Assembly (NCBI RefSeq): GCF_017498505.1
Contig: NZ_CP071798.1
Span: forward strand, 3,459,501 to 3,523,500
Source of the DNA: Sporosarcina sp. Te-1
GTDB taxonomy: Bacteria > Bacillota > Bacilli > Bacillales_A > Planococcaceae
DNA length: 64,000 nt
Direction of reading: 5' to 3'
The first letter of the stretch is position 1. Each line of letters opens with the position of its first letter. Made by a program: the position numbers and the translations under genes. This document shows, one piece after another, positions 40,646-49,662 of this stretch. The notes beneath the pieces were generated by a model. It was not told the origin of the DNA. It searched no databases and saw nothing but the letters and a program-made list of their open reading frames with translations.

Positions 40646-41395
40646 TTGAAGCGATTAATTATACCGCTGATCTTAATCCTCTTTGTTTTCGGAGTATACG
40701 ACAGAACATTTGCAGACAAGGGAAGGAAGTATTACGAAGAGGCTGGCCAAATCATATGGGAAATCAATACGAAAGAAAAAGTGATCGCATTGACGTTTGA
40801 TGATGGGCCTCATAGGAAATATACGGCAGAAATATTGGATCTTCTAAAAAAACATGAGGCCAAAGCTACCTTTTTCATCGTCGGGGCCAATGCTGAAAAA
40901 AATCCGGAAGTTGTGTTGCGGATGTACGAAGAAGGGCATGAGTTGGCCAATCATACGTATTCCCACAAAAGCAGGATGAGTGTGTCCCGATTAATTCAGG
41001 AATTAAAGAAAACGGACGAAACGATTTATGCCATTACCGGGTATTCTTCCACGTTATTTCGACCTGTTGAAGGGGTCTATACAGATGAAATCGTTGATGC
41101 TGTCTCAAAAGAAGGCTATCAATTAGTCATGTGGTCTTGGCATTTGGATACGTTGGACTGGAAAAACCCGGGGGTCAATAAAATTGTCAAATTTGTGTTG
41201 GACGGTGCCAAAGAGGGGAATGTGGTCCTCTTCCATGACGGAGGCGGCAATCGCCGACAAACAGTAGCAGCCTTGGAAAAAATACTGCCTGAATTGGCAC
41301 GAGAAGGTTATACATTTGTAACTATTTCAGACATGATGAGAATTAAAGAACAAAACCAAAAGGATGAAGATAAGCAAATTGAACTTCCTAAATAA
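40646..41395 (+). CDS. Polysaccharide deacetylase family protein
   Basis: 249 residues, TTG start with TTGGGGGGAG upstream. N-terminal signal or anchor (LIIPLILILFVFGVYDRTFA). NodB motifs: VIALTFDDGPHRKY (motif 1, Asp-Asp), HELANHTYSHKSRM (motif 2, His-x3-His), LFRPVEG (motif 3, RPPxG-like with one Pro changed to Val), LDTLDWKNPG (motif 4) and VVLFHDGGG (motif 5). It removes acetyl groups from wall polysaccharide. First host gene after the tailocin. Confidence 0.85.
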   Translation: MKRLIIPLILILFVFGVYDRTFADKGRKYYEEAGQIIWEINTKEKVIALTFDDGPHRKYTAEILDLLKKHEAKATFFIVGANAEKNPEVVLRMYEEGHELANHTYSHKSRMSVSRLIQELKKTDETIYAITGYSSTLFRPVEGVYTDEIVDAVSKEGYQLVMWSWHLDTLDWKNPGVNKIVKFVLDGAKEGNVVLFHDGGGNRRQTVAALEKILPELAREGYTFVTISDMMRIKEQNQKDEDKQIELPK

Positions 41396-41523
41396 TCCTT
41401 TATTGGCGGTCTTTCAGAGCAGAATAAGTGGGCCTGAGAAAATGACCAAGACCAGGATTGAAACCATGAAATAGGGTAATAATTAATTAGGCATGATAAT
41501 TGTTCCAAGAAAGAGGGTATCGT

Positions 41524-41766
41524 ATGAGTCGGAAAATGACGAGTGAGGACCAAGCGGTGTTGGAAAATGCCCCGATTACGTACTATTTCACGATGATTTT
41601 CGCTGCCTTTGGAACAATGTTGGCCTTCTATTACCTATACCAAGTGATGGAGAGGGTCAACGTTTTCCTCTTTTTCCTTTCTGTTTGTGGAGGTGGCATC
41701 CCGATCGGTTTTATCGGGGTGTTCATTGACTATAAGATGTTGCAAAGCCGATTGAAGAAAAAATGA
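41524..41766 (+). CDS. Small two-helix membrane protein
   Basis: 80 residues from ATG 41524 (AGAGGG upstream). Two membrane helices (YYFTMIFAAFGTMLAFYYLY; FLFFLSVCGGGIPIGFIGVF), basic C-terminus. No family recognised. Confidence 0.6.
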   Translation: MSRKMTSEDQAVLENAPITYYFTMIFAAFGTMLAFYYLYQVMERVNVFLFFLSVCGGGIPIGFIGVFIDYKMLQSRLKKK

Positions 41767-41780
41767 ATGCATGGAATGAT

Positions 41781-41811
41781 AAGGAGCCTGCCGGATAGAA
41801 GGCTTCTTTTT
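41781..41811 (+). terminator. Rho-independent terminator
   Basis: AAGGAGCC and GGCTTCTT arms, then TTTATTT. Confidence 0.6.
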
Positions 41812-41878
41812 ATTTGTCTTGAACCAAATCGCATCCAAAGTCGTTACAGTTCATAAGATGGGCTGAGGAGGCGTTTTT

Positions 41879-42364
41879 ATGTATAACAGGGAAGCGGCTG
41901 TAGCCTATGCGAATCAGTGGTGGAATGGACGGAATCCTGATTTCCCTTCGTTTGACGTAGACTGTACCAATTTTATTTCACAATGTTTACTGGCAGGCGG
42001 AGCGCCAATGTACGGTTATCCGAATCGGGAACGGGGATGGTGGATGCAAGGGGGAACATGGAGTTTTAGCTGGTCGGTAGCCCATTCGATGCGTTGGTTT
42101 TTAGGAGGCTCGAAGAAGGGACTGACTGCGAGGCAGGTCAGCTCACCGGAGGAATTGGATTTGGGGGATATAATCTGCTACGACTTCCAAGGCGATGGCC
42201 GCTATGATCATACAACGATTGTGACGGCGAAGGACGGCCAAATGCCGCTTGTTAATGCTCACACCTACGATGCGTATCAGCGATCATGGGATTATAAGGA
42301 TTCCTATGCTTATTCACCGAATGCCAAGTATCTATTCTTTAAAGTGAATGATCGTTTTTCCTGA
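41879..42364 (+). CDS. Amidase-domain (CHAP-like, amidase_6) protein
   Basis: 161 residues, ATG with GAGGAGGCG upstream. YNREAAVAYANQWWNGRNPD, then DVDCTNFISQCLLAGG (catalytic Cys) and YDHTTIVTA (catalytic His) with VNAHTYDA following. This fits the Bacillus amidase_6 family of predicted NlpC/CHAP-like hydrolases, often sporulation or wall related. No signal peptide, so it acts in the cytoplasm or forespore, or is released by lysis. Confidence 0.8.
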   Translation: MYNREAAVAYANQWWNGRNPDFPSFDVDCTNFISQCLLAGGAPMYGYPNRERGWWMQGGTWSFSWSVAHSMRWFLGGSKKGLTARQVSSPEELDLGDIICYDFQGDGRYDHTTIVTAKDGQMPLVNAHTYDAYQRSWDYKDSYAYSPNAKYLFFKVNDRFS

Positions 42365-42371
42365 AACAAAA

Positions 42372-42400
42372 GGGAGCACTCCTGCTGGAGGCTCCCCACT
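42372..42400 (+). terminator. Hairpin between convergent genes
   Basis: GGGAGC and GCTCCC arms; serves the amidase gene and possibly degV from the other side. Confidence 0.6.
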
Positions 42401-42408
42401 TGTATTTC

Positions 42409-43245
42409 TTAATCAAACCATAGAACAGCCAGCGTGCCTTCACCCGCATGAACGGCAAGTGTGGAACTAATATCACCGATTTCCACCTTAAGCTCAGGAT
42501 TGCTTTGAAGAAGCATTTCCTTCAATTGTTTCGCTTGATCCGGGACATTGCCATGCATCAGGTAAACAACGGATGGATGGCTTGCGGCCACTTTATCGAC
42601 AAGATATTGCAGCGCTTTCTTTTCGGAACGCACCTTATCAATCACTTCAAGTGTCCCGGTTTCAGATAGCTGGATAATCGGTTTCACTTTCAACAAACTG
42701 CCGAGGAAAAATTGCACGCCGCTCATCCGGCCTCCTTTGTACAATTGATCCAGCTGCCCGATGAGAATATAGTTGTTCACCGTTCCTGCCATAGATTCGA
42801 GCTGTTGCTTTATTTCATTGACAGTGGCTCCTGATTCGTGCAGTGCCATCCCTTTTTGAATCATACCTGTAATCCCATAGGACAAAGATAGGGAGTCGAT
42901 GAATGTGATCGGAAAAGCAGCCAATTCTGCCCCTGCCATCGAAGAGGCAAGTGTGCCGCTCAGTTTCCCTGAGATGTGGACAGCGATGGCCTGCTCGTAG
43001 TCGGCAGCCAGTTGTTTGAATTGCTCGGCAAACTCACCTGCGGATGGCTGTGATGTTTTCGGGAACTCGACCGCTCCTTTTATATTTTCGTATAACTCGG
43101 CAGGCGTCAAATCAATTCCATCCACAAATTGTTTGTCTCCGAAATGTATATTGAGAGGAATCGAATAGAAATCCGGGTGCTCTTTTAATTCTTTCGGTAT
43201 GTATGCGGTACTGTCTACGATCCATGCTAACGGTTTTTTTGCCAT
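42409..43245 (-). CDS. DegV family fatty-acid-binding protein
   Basis: 278 residues from ATG 43245 (AAAAGGTGG five bases upstream). WIVDSTAYIPKELKEHPDFY, FPKTSQPSAGEFAEQFKQL (conserved TSQPS), and YILIGQLDQLYKGGRMSG are classic DegV. It binds a fatty acid; in FakAB systems it is the acyl-presenting FakB subunit for phospholipid synthesis. No kinase gene adjacent. Confidence 0.9.
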   Translation of the reverse strand: MAKKPLAWIVDSTAYIPKELKEHPDFYSIPLNIHFGDKQFVDGIDLTPAELYENIKGAVEFPKTSQPSAGEFAEQFKQLAADYEQAIAVHISGKLSGTLASSMAGAELAAFPITFIDSLSLSYGITGMIQKGMALHESGATVNEIKQQLESMAGTVNNYILIGQLDQLYKGGRMSGVQFFLGSLLKVKPIIQLSETGTLEVIDKVRSEKKALQYLVDKVAASHPSVVYLMHGNVPDQAKQLKEMLLQSNPELKVEIGDISSTLAVHAGEGTLAVLWFD

Positions 43246-43373
43246 AGGGGCCACCTTTTTTGTTTTATTTGCGAACGTGTGAATATTATATCATTGAAAG
43301 TAATTTGTTTGAATAGTAATAGTGTTAAAGAGCTAGACTGCCTGGTTGTTTTCCTCCGAAAGCGACAATGGTG

Positions 43374-43379
43374 TATAAT
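43374..43379 (+). promoter_or_regulatory. Probable -10 of the nitroreductase promoter
   Basis: TATAAT preceded by TG, 35 bp before the gene. The -35 is not convincing. Confidence 0.4.
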
Positions 43380-43413
43380 GGTCGCTAGAATGGTATAAAG
43401 GGGAGTTCAATTG

Positions 43414-43992
43414 ATGAATGAACAAGCGCTATCGGTTAGAGATGCGATCGTCAATCGCCGATCGATCAAAAACTTTAACGGCCAACCGGTCGATGTCGAT
43501 GATATCTTAGCGGTACTGGAGGATGCGCGGTGGGCGCCGAATCACGGCAACCGGAATCCATGGAGAGTCATTGTGGCCGCCGATCAGGAATACGGGAAAC
43601 TGCAAGAGGTATTGAAGGAGTACGGTGTTCCGAAGTGGAAAGAGTTATCCGATGAAGACTTGGAAAAACAAATGAAGAAATTTACAACACCGGGCGCAGT
43701 CGTTTTCGTCATCGTACCGGAGGATGTCCGCCAAAAAGAGAGATTAGAAGACTTTGCAGCTGCAAGCACCTTTATTCAAAATGTGATGTTACTTGCGTGG
43801 GATAAAGGCATCGGCACATGCTGGAAAACACCTCCTTTTCTCGATAATCCAAAATTCAGGGAAGATTTGGGCGTTAAACCGGAAGAGCGTATCATCAGCA
43901 TGCTGCAATTCGGCTATTTCGACGACATCCCGAAAAATCGGGTACGTAAACCGTTGGAAGAGTTTGTGACGTTTTTTGGAAGAGAAGAATAA
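43414..43992 (+). CDS. Nitroreductase family protein
   Basis: 192 residues from ATG 43414. AIVNRRSIKNFNGQPVDVDD (FMN phosphate site RRSIK), DARWAPNHGNRNPWRV, and AWDKGIGTCWKTPPF match the FMN-dependent nitroreductase fold. Probable NAD(P)H oxidoreductase for quinones or nitro compounds; physiological substrate unknown. Confidence 0.85.
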   Translation: MNEQALSVRDAIVNRRSIKNFNGQPVDVDDILAVLEDARWAPNHGNRNPWRVIVAADQEYGKLQEVLKEYGVPKWKELSDEDLEKQMKKFTTPGAVVFVIVPEDVRQKERLEDFAAASTFIQNVMLLAWDKGIGTCWKTPPFLDNPKFREDLGVKPEERIISMLQFGYFDDIPKNRVRKPLEEFVTFFGREE

Positions 43993-43998
43993 AGAGAG

Positions 43999-44026
43999 GC
44001 ATCCAGGCAACTGGGTGCTTTTTTTC
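43999..44026 (+). terminator. Rho-independent terminator
   Basis: GCATCCAG-GCAA-CTGGGTGC followed by TTTTTTT. Confidence 0.85.
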
Positions 44027-44074
44027 TTGGGAAAGAAGCAAGGGGTTCATTGAAATTCATGAAAGGAAGTTGGG

Positions 44075-44220
44075 TTATGAGCGGTTGAGTGGAGATTATG
44101 CTTGCTTTTGATGTAGTTATGCGCGATTTGCATAGATTATGCGTGCTTTCGAGAAAGTTATGCGCAGTTGCAGGAGGGCTATGCTCGCTTTCGGGTATAT
44201 TATGCGCCCCACCTAGGATG
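44075..44220. repeat. Seven-unit array of a degenerate 21-bp repeat
   Basis: Units start at 44075, 44096, 44117, 44137, 44158, 44179 and 44200. The core is TTATGCGCGNTTTCG; the first unit reads TTATGAGCGGTTGAGTGGAG, linking it to the array at 63168. Period 21 bp (one of 20). No start or ribosome-binding site; not coding. Confidence 0.75.
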
Positions 44221-44251
44221 ACCGCCAGCCCCTTGCAAATGAAGCTAAAAA

Positions 44252-44281
44252 ACCGGATTTGGCATTTGAGCCAAACCCGGT
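44252..44281 (-). terminator. Terminator of the M20 gene
   Basis: ACCGGGTTTGGC and GCCAAATCCGGT arms on the minus strand, then TTTTTTA. Confidence 0.8.
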
Positions 44282-44286
44282 ACTAC

Positions 44287-45687
44287 TCATTTCTTTAATT
44301 CATGGACAGGCAGTCCGGCGAGTTCGTAGTAATAGTCGCCGATGACGCGAAGCCCTTTGTTAAAGTTCTCAAGATGGAAATGTTCATTTGGTGCATGGAA
44401 GTTCTCGCTGGATAGGCCGAATCCCATAAGGACGACGGGCAATCCGAGAATTTCATCGAATGCCGCAACAATCGGAATCGAACCGCCCATGCGTGTGTAG
44501 GCAGTCGGTACATGGTACACCTTTTCGTACGACCGGCCGGCCGCCTGGATGGCTGGGTGGTCAAACGGTGTAATGAACGGTTTGCCTTTGTCAAATTCGC
44601 TCACTTCTACCGTGACGCCTGCCGGTTTATGCTTCTCAATATGTGCTTTCAGTTTTGCGACGATATCGTCTGGGTCTTGGTCCGGCACAAGGCGGCAAGT
44701 GATTTTTGCCCCTGCCTCGGATGGCAATACCGTTTTGATGCCTTCGCCGGAGAAGCCGCCGAAGACGCCATTCACTTCAAGGGTAGGACGGGTCCAGGTA
44801 CGTTCTAAGTAAGAGTACCCTTGTTCACCGAATAATTCAGGTACACCTATTTCTTCTTTCAACGCATCCTCATCGAAGTTAAGTGCTGCATAGGCTTCGC
44901 GTTCTTCCTCAGCTAGCGGGCGGACATCCTCATAAAACCCTTCGACTGCAATCGTTCCTTCTTGATCATGGAAGGAAGCGAGAATTTCAGAGATGGCATG
45001 GATCGGGTTCTGTACACCGCCGCCATAGATTCCGGAATGCAGATCGCTTTTCGCGCCACGGACGTCGATCTGAACGCCGGCCAATCCGCGTAATCCATAG
45101 CAGATTGCAGGCTTGCCGGGTCCGTACATGCCTGTATCGGAGATGACAATGATGTCTGCCGCAAGCTTCTCTTTGTTTTCTTCAATATATTTTTCCAAGT
45201 TCGGGCTGCCGACTTCTTCTTCACCTTCAATGATGAACTTCACATTGACCGGCAGTTGGCCGCCGTTTTCATGCATCAATGCTTCTACCGCTTTGACATG
45301 CATGAATACTTGTCCTTTATCGTCACTTGCGCCGCGGGCATATAGTTTATTGTCGCGGATTTCCGGCTCGAATGGACCGCTCTCCCATAGATTCAACGGG
45401 TCGACCGGTTGGACATCGTAATGTCCGTAAATTAATAATGTCGGTTTCCCTTCAGCATGAAGCCAGTCGCCATACACGACTGGGTGACCGTCCGTCGGTT
45501 CAATGGATACGTTCTCCAAGCCCGCCTCTTCAAATGAATTTTTCAGCCATTCAGCAGCCTTCTGCATGTCTGCTTTATGGTCGGACAGTGCACTGATAGA
45601 CGGAATGCGCAGAAAATCCTTCAGTTGTTCCAGATGATCGTTTTGCTTTTCATTAAAATACGTATCAAGCGATTCTAAATGAGTCAA
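44287..45687 (-). CDS. M20 family dipeptidase
   Basis: 466 residues from TTG 45687 (GAGGG upstream); a longer frame to 45762 has no ribosome-binding site. Metal and catalytic motifs: LLIYGHYDVQPVDP, ARGASDDKGQ, IEGEEEVGSPN, and HAPNEHFHLENF near the C-terminus. The central dimerisation domain carries LHSGIYGGGVQNP. Di-zinc dipeptidase of the PepV/CNDP type; takes dipeptides or peptide fragments in the cytoplasm. Confidence 0.9.
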   Translation of the reverse strand: MTHLESLDTYFNEKQNDHLEQLKDFLRIPSISALSDHKADMQKAAEWLKNSFEEAGLENVSIEPTDGHPVVYGDWLHAEGKPTLLIYGHYDVQPVDPLNLWESGPFEPEIRDNKLYARGASDDKGQVFMHVKAVEALMHENGGQLPVNVKFIIEGEEEVGSPNLEKYIEENKEKLAADIIVISDTGMYGPGKPAICYGLRGLAGVQIDVRGAKSDLHSGIYGGGVQNPIHAISEILASFHDQEGTIAVEGFYEDVRPLAEEEREAYAALNFDEDALKEEIGVPELFGEQGYSYLERTWTRPTLEVNGVFGGFSGEGIKTVLPSEAGAKITCRLVPDQDPDDIVAKLKAHIEKHKPAGVTVEVSEFDKGKPFITPFDHPAIQAAGRSYEKVYHVPTAYTRMGGSIPIVAAFDEILGLPVVLMGFGLSSENFHAPNEHFHLENFNKGLRVIGDYYYELAGLPVHELKK

Positions 45688-45793
45688 AGGGATCCCTCGT
45701 TTCAAATTTATTTCGTATCTAAAAATAGTATAACAGAAAATAGAAAAACACGAGTCAAGCAAGTAAGCGAAGACGAGGATATTATGGTATGAT

Positions 45794-47104
45794 ATGTATC
45801 ATTCAATACAAGAACGGATGCATGGAAAACAACTTCGGGAGGAACCGCTTTTGTTTATTGCACTAGGATTCTTTTTATTCTTGTCGTTTTTCCTGTCAGG
45901 GAGTGAAACGGCGCTGACCGCTGTAAATCGGATGAAAGTCCAGCTGCGGGCAGAACAAGGCGAACGAAAGTCAATTAAATTACAAAAACTGATAACGAAA
46001 CCGGATCGGATGATTACAGCCATCCTCATCGGCAACAATGTGGCCAATATTATGATGCCGACAATTGTCACGATGATTGCAATTGATAAAGGCCTGAATG
46101 TCGGATTAATAACTGGGATTTTAACAGTCATTATTATTGTTTTCGGAGAAGTACTCCCGAAAACGATTTCGGCAACATTCGCAGATCGAATTGCGTATGC
46201 GGTTGCACCGACAATTTCCTTGCTTGTCAAGGTAATGACACCTTTAACGGCATTGCTGGCTTTGTTTACCAACATCTTCATCCGCATTATTTCCAAAGGC
46301 GCTGTGACAGAGGCAACATTGACAAAGGAAGAGCTGCGATCAATGGTGGACATTGCCTCTACGGAAGGGACGTTTGAGCAGGAGGAATCGCTCCGGCTGA
46401 AAGGGATCTTGGATTTTCCGGATAAAGACGTATCGGATGTATTGGAGACGCATCGTACAGATGTGATCGGATTGTCGATTGAGTCGACCTATGAGGAAGT
46501 ACGGGATACGATTTTGGAATATTTCTACACCAGATATCCTGTTTATGAGGAAAGTATTGATAAAGTGATCGGTGTCTTTTATTCCAAGTCGCTGATTGAA
46601 TGGTCCATGCATCCTGAAAAGAAACTTTCTGAGTTAATAGACCGGAATCCGCTGTTTATCGTACAGACGGCTAGTATCGAGAAGGTATTCAAATTGATGC
46701 TGGCGAAAAAGAAACATATGGCGATCGTATTGGATGAATACGGCGGAACGCTTGGAATTGTGACGCATGAAGATATCATCGAGGAAATGATCGGGCAGGA
46801 TATCGAAGACGAAACCGACATCGATGAGGAAGTTCTCGTCTATGAATCGGATGACCATCAGTTAATCTGTCATGGGCGTCTTGAAATTGTGGATGTAATG
46901 GAGATGTTAGGTGTCGTGTTGCCGACAGATCATGAAACGATTGGCGGATTTGTCATGCAGGAGCTTGGACATGTACCGGAACCTGGTGAACGATTTACAT
47001 ACGAGAATCTATTTTTTGAAATCGAAGAAATGGATCGAAGCCGTATCGTGAAAATGAAAATTACAAAACGACAAGAAGAGCATGATATGAGCCCGGACAC
47101 ATAA
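45794..47104 (+). CDS. CNNM/CBS/CorC-HlyC domain transporter
   Basis: 436 residues; real start may be a few codons later. CNNM (DUF21) membrane domain with LFLSFFLSGSETALTAVNRM and GEVLPKTISATFADRIAYAV (residues 20-180); two CBS domains (THRTDVIGLSIESTYEEVRD; RNPLFIVQTASIEKVFKLML); C-terminal CorC_HlyC domain (GRLEIVDVMEMLGVVLPTDH). Such proteins move Mg2+ or Na+ and related cations. Confidence 0.9.
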   Translation: MYHSIQERMHGKQLREEPLLFIALGFFLFLSFFLSGSETALTAVNRMKVQLRAEQGERKSIKLQKLITKPDRMITAILIGNNVANIMMPTIVTMIAIDKGLNVGLITGILTVIIIVFGEVLPKTISATFADRIAYAVAPTISLLVKVMTPLTALLALFTNIFIRIISKGAVTEATLTKEELRSMVDIASTEGTFEQEESLRLKGILDFPDKDVSDVLETHRTDVIGLSIESTYEEVRDTILEYFYTRYPVYEESIDKVIGVFYSKSLIEWSMHPEKKLSELIDRNPLFIVQTASIEKVFKLMLAKKKHMAIVLDEYGGTLGIVTHEDIIEEMIGQDIEDETDIDEEVLVYESDDHQLICHGRLEIVDVMEMLGVVLPTDHETIGGFVMQELGHVPEPGERFTYENLFFEIEEMDRSRIVKMKITKRQEEHDMSPDT

Positions 47105-47118
47105 TTGTCCGGGCTTTC
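47091..47118 (+). terminator. Rho-independent terminator
   Basis: GCCCGGACA and TGTCCGGGC arms, overlapping the stop codon, then TTTCGTTT. Confidence 0.85.
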
Positions 47119-47270
47119 GTTTGGCTAACTATACAAAAGGGCATGGGGTGTCACAGTTCTGTCACGTCGCCTTACACGTTTGTAAGTGAGTTGAAAGGGA
47201 AAGCGATAGTTTGTAAGACGTAAATATTTGATAATGGTTCCAAGAGATTCGACACGGAGGGTGTTATCAA

Positions 47271-47816
47271 ATGAAAATCGACTTAGCAGAATTACACGAA
47301 CAATACGGAAGATACATATATCACTTATGCTTGAAATTGACACGTAATAAGGAAGAAGCGGAAGACCTGATGCAAGATGTCTGGCTGAAAGTCGTCCGGT
47401 ACAGCGGCAAAATGGATAGTGTCGACCGCATGAAAGCCTGGTTGACGACCATTTGTATGAATACGTTCCGGGATCGTTACCGGAAAGATGTGCGGCGCAG
47501 TAAACATGTAATGAACCAACCTGATACATTGGACGTTCCTATATTGGATTTGGTTCCAAGCGAGAGCATGACACCGGTGGAGGTAGTGGAGCAATCCGAT
47601 ATCCAAAAAATTGTGCAATCAAAAATAGGGGAGCTGGATGCCATTTACCGAAAAACAATCGAGTATTTTTATGTGCATCAGTATTCCTTGATTGAGATTG
47701 CTGATATGATGAAAGTGTCGATCGGTACAGTAAAATCACGCCTGTTCCGCGCGAAGAAATACTTGAAGGAATTAATGATGGACGACTCCGCGGCGCGTGA
47801 GTACGTCATGGCATAA
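47271..47816 (+). CDS. ECF-like sigma-70 family factor, apparently without anti-sigma
   Basis: 181 residues, ATG with GGAGGGTG upstream. Region 2: CLKLTRNKEEAEDLMQDVWL, MKAWLTTICMNTFRDRYRKD. Region 4: TIEYFYVHQYSLIEIADMMK, SIGTVKSRLFRAKKYLKELM. The region 2-4 linker is longer than usual (about 40 residues). A terminator follows at once and the next gene is a phospholipase-fold enzyme, so no co-transcribed anti-sigma factor is visible. A direct repeat of TGTCAC lies upstream (47149-47167). Confidence 0.85.
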   Translation: MKIDLAELHEQYGRYIYHLCLKLTRNKEEAEDLMQDVWLKVVRYSGKMDSVDRMKAWLTTICMNTFRDRYRKDVRRSKHVMNQPDTLDVPILDLVPSESMTPVEVVEQSDIQKIVQSKIGELDAIYRKTIEYFYVHQYSLIEIADMMKVSIGTVKSRLFRAKKYLKELMMDDSAAREYVMA

Positions 47817-47823
47817 GAAGAAA

Positions 47824-47864
47824 ACGAGTGCAGACTGAGCTGAATGGTCTGCTCTCGTTTTTTT
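47824..47864 (+). terminator. Rho-independent terminator
   Basis: ACGAGTGCAGAC and GTCTGCTCTCGT arms, then TTTTTTT. Confidence 0.85.
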
Positions 47865-47959
47865 ATTTTCCTCTTATCCGGGAGATTATGCTAGTTTGCA
47901 AGCGTCTGCTAACGGGAAATCCAAAGTAATAGTTCGTTAGTTGGGACGGGGATGATGAA

Positions 47960-49411
47960 ATGAAAGGTTGGAAGAAACGGAGCAAGGGAAAATGGCTCTC
48001 GCTCGTCATGATTTTGCTGTTTGTCTTATTATATATTGCGGTGATCGCATGGCACACATATAAGCCGCTGCCGAAGGGAATTCCATATGAAGGGGAACTT
48101 CACCGGACGGATGATGTGGAAATGTTCACTGATCTGACATACGCCCAAAATAAAAAGGGTGATGGCATGGTGCATGAGTTGTCCATTTTTGATGAAGTAT
48201 ACAAAATGATCGATGAGGCGAAGTCATTTATTGTGTTGGATTTTTTTCTGATGGATCATTATTCGGATGAAAAAGTGGACTTTCCAAAGATTGCGGAAAC
48301 CTTGACGGCAAAATTGATTCAAAAAAAGCAAGAGAATCCCGACATGGATATTGTATTTATTACTGATCCGCTTAACACGGGATATGGTTCATATGATTCC
48401 AAGTGGTTCACCAAACTCGAAGAGGCGGGCATTGAAGTTGTTTACTCGGATTTGGATAAATTACGAGATTCCACTCCGATTTATTCGGGGTTGTACCGGA
48501 CGATTTTCCGCTGGATCCATGTGGAGAAAAAAGGTTGGATTCCGAACGCTATGGCGAGTAAGGCGCCCAAGATGACGCTTGCTTCCTATATGAAATTATT
48601 GAACGTCAAAGCAAATCATCGGAAAACGATGGTGACGGATAAGGCGGCTCTTGTGACGTCTGGGAATCCTCATGATGCAAGTGGTTTTCATGGAAATGTG
48701 GCGTTAAAAGTGAGCGGTGCAGTGATCAATGACATCCTGGAATCGGAAGAAGCGGTCGTCCGGTATACGAATGGGGGTTCATTGCCGAGGGCGGATGTGC
48801 GCGAATCAAAGGAGGGCCAATATAGAGTCCAATACGTGACAGAGAAAAAGATATTGGATGCATTGCTTGAAGATATGAGCCGTGCGGAGCAAGGAGACAG
48901 AATCCGGATGGGGATGTTTTTCGTTGCTATGCCGGAAGTGGTGCAAGCAATAGAGGATGCGGTCGATTGCGGAGTGGAAGTCCAAATGATTTTGGATCCG
49001 AACGAAAACTCTTTCGGAAATGAAAAATCCGGATTGCCAAACCGTCCGGTCATGCAAAAGATGATGGATGAAACGAAGGATCGTATGGAAGTCCGCTGGT
49101 ATAATACTGTAATTGGCCAGTACCATACGAAATTGGTCGTTGTGGAAACGCAGAAGGGGACGTTCATTACGAACGGTTCCGCAAACTTGACGGACCGTAC
49201 GCTCGACAACTACAACCTAGAGGGGAATCTGCGCGTCATCGCCCCGAATGACAGCCCGCTGGTCCGAGAAATGAACGCCTATTTCGATCGTCTTTGGAAT
49301 AACGAAGATGCGTTATATACTCTCGACTTTGAAGAATACCAAAATGAATTCACTTTTTTTCAACGGGGAATTTATCGATTGCAGGAATTGTTGAAGCTGA
49401 CGACTTACTAA
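47960..49411 (+). CDS. Phospholipase D / cardiolipin synthase-like membrane protein
   Basis: 483 residues, ATG with GGGGATGA upstream. One N-terminal membrane anchor (WLSLVMILLFVLLYIAVIAW). Two HKD-type motifs: NHRKTMVTDKAALVTSGN (HxKx4D, about residue 220) and YHTKLVVVETQKGTFITNGS (HxKx4E, Asp changed to Glu, about 393). Distinct from classical Cls in having one anchor. Probable phosphatidyl transfer at the membrane; exact reaction unknown. Confidence 0.8.
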   Translation: MKGWKKRSKGKWLSLVMILLFVLLYIAVIAWHTYKPLPKGIPYEGELHRTDDVEMFTDLTYAQNKKGDGMVHELSIFDEVYKMIDEAKSFIVLDFFLMDHYSDEKVDFPKIAETLTAKLIQKKQENPDMDIVFITDPLNTGYGSYDSKWFTKLEEAGIEVVYSDLDKLRDSTPIYSGLYRTIFRWIHVEKKGWIPNAMASKAPKMTLASYMKLLNVKANHRKTMVTDKAALVTSGNPHDASGFHGNVALKVSGAVINDILESEEAVVRYTNGGSLPRADVRESKEGQYRVQYVTEKKILDALLEDMSRAEQGDRIRMGMFFVAMPEVVQAIEDAVDCGVEVQMILDPNENSFGNEKSGLPNRPVMQKMMDETKDRMEVRWYNTVIGQYHTKLVVVETQKGTFITNGSANLTDRTLDNYNLEGNLRVIAPNDSPLVREMNAYFDRLWNNEDALYTLDFEEYQNEFTFFQRGIYRLQELLKLTTY

Positions 49412-49423
49412 TGTAAAAAAAGA

Positions 49424-49447
49424 GAAAACCGTCCGTGGACGGTTTTC
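49424..49447. terminator. Bidirectional terminator
   Basis: GAAAACCGTCC and GGACGGTTTTC arms between convergent genes. Confidence 0.8.
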
Positions 49448-49451
49448 AAGT

Positions 49452-49637
49452 TTAGGAAAAGCGTTGCAATTCCTTGTTCAATTCCGCTAATTTCACTTCC
49501 ATGGCGGCGAGACGCTGTTCTGCTTTATGGACGGAGTCGGCGTGGCCGGTCGATTCCAGTTTTTCGATATCGCCTTGAAGGCTGATGTAGTCCATTTTCA
49601 ATTCGGCGATAGCTGCTTCGAGTTGTCGTTTGTCCAT
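49452..49637 (-). CDS. SE1561 family protein
   Basis: 61 residues from ATG 49637 (TAGGAG upstream). MDKRQLEAAIAELKMDYISL, then GDIEKLESTGHADSVHKAEQ and LAELNKELQRF form a helical hairpin. Small conserved Bacillales/Staphylococcus family of unknown function. Confidence 0.75.
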   Translation of the reverse strand: MDKRQLEAAIAELKMDYISLQGDIEKLESTGHADSVHKAEQRLAAMEVKLAELNKELQRFS

Positions 49638-49662
49638 TCGGCACACTCCTAAATTGTTTTCT

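Noticed and set aside
45799-46353. 184-codon antisense frame in the CNNM gene
   Set aside because: Composition mirrors the sense membrane protein and there is no initiation signal.
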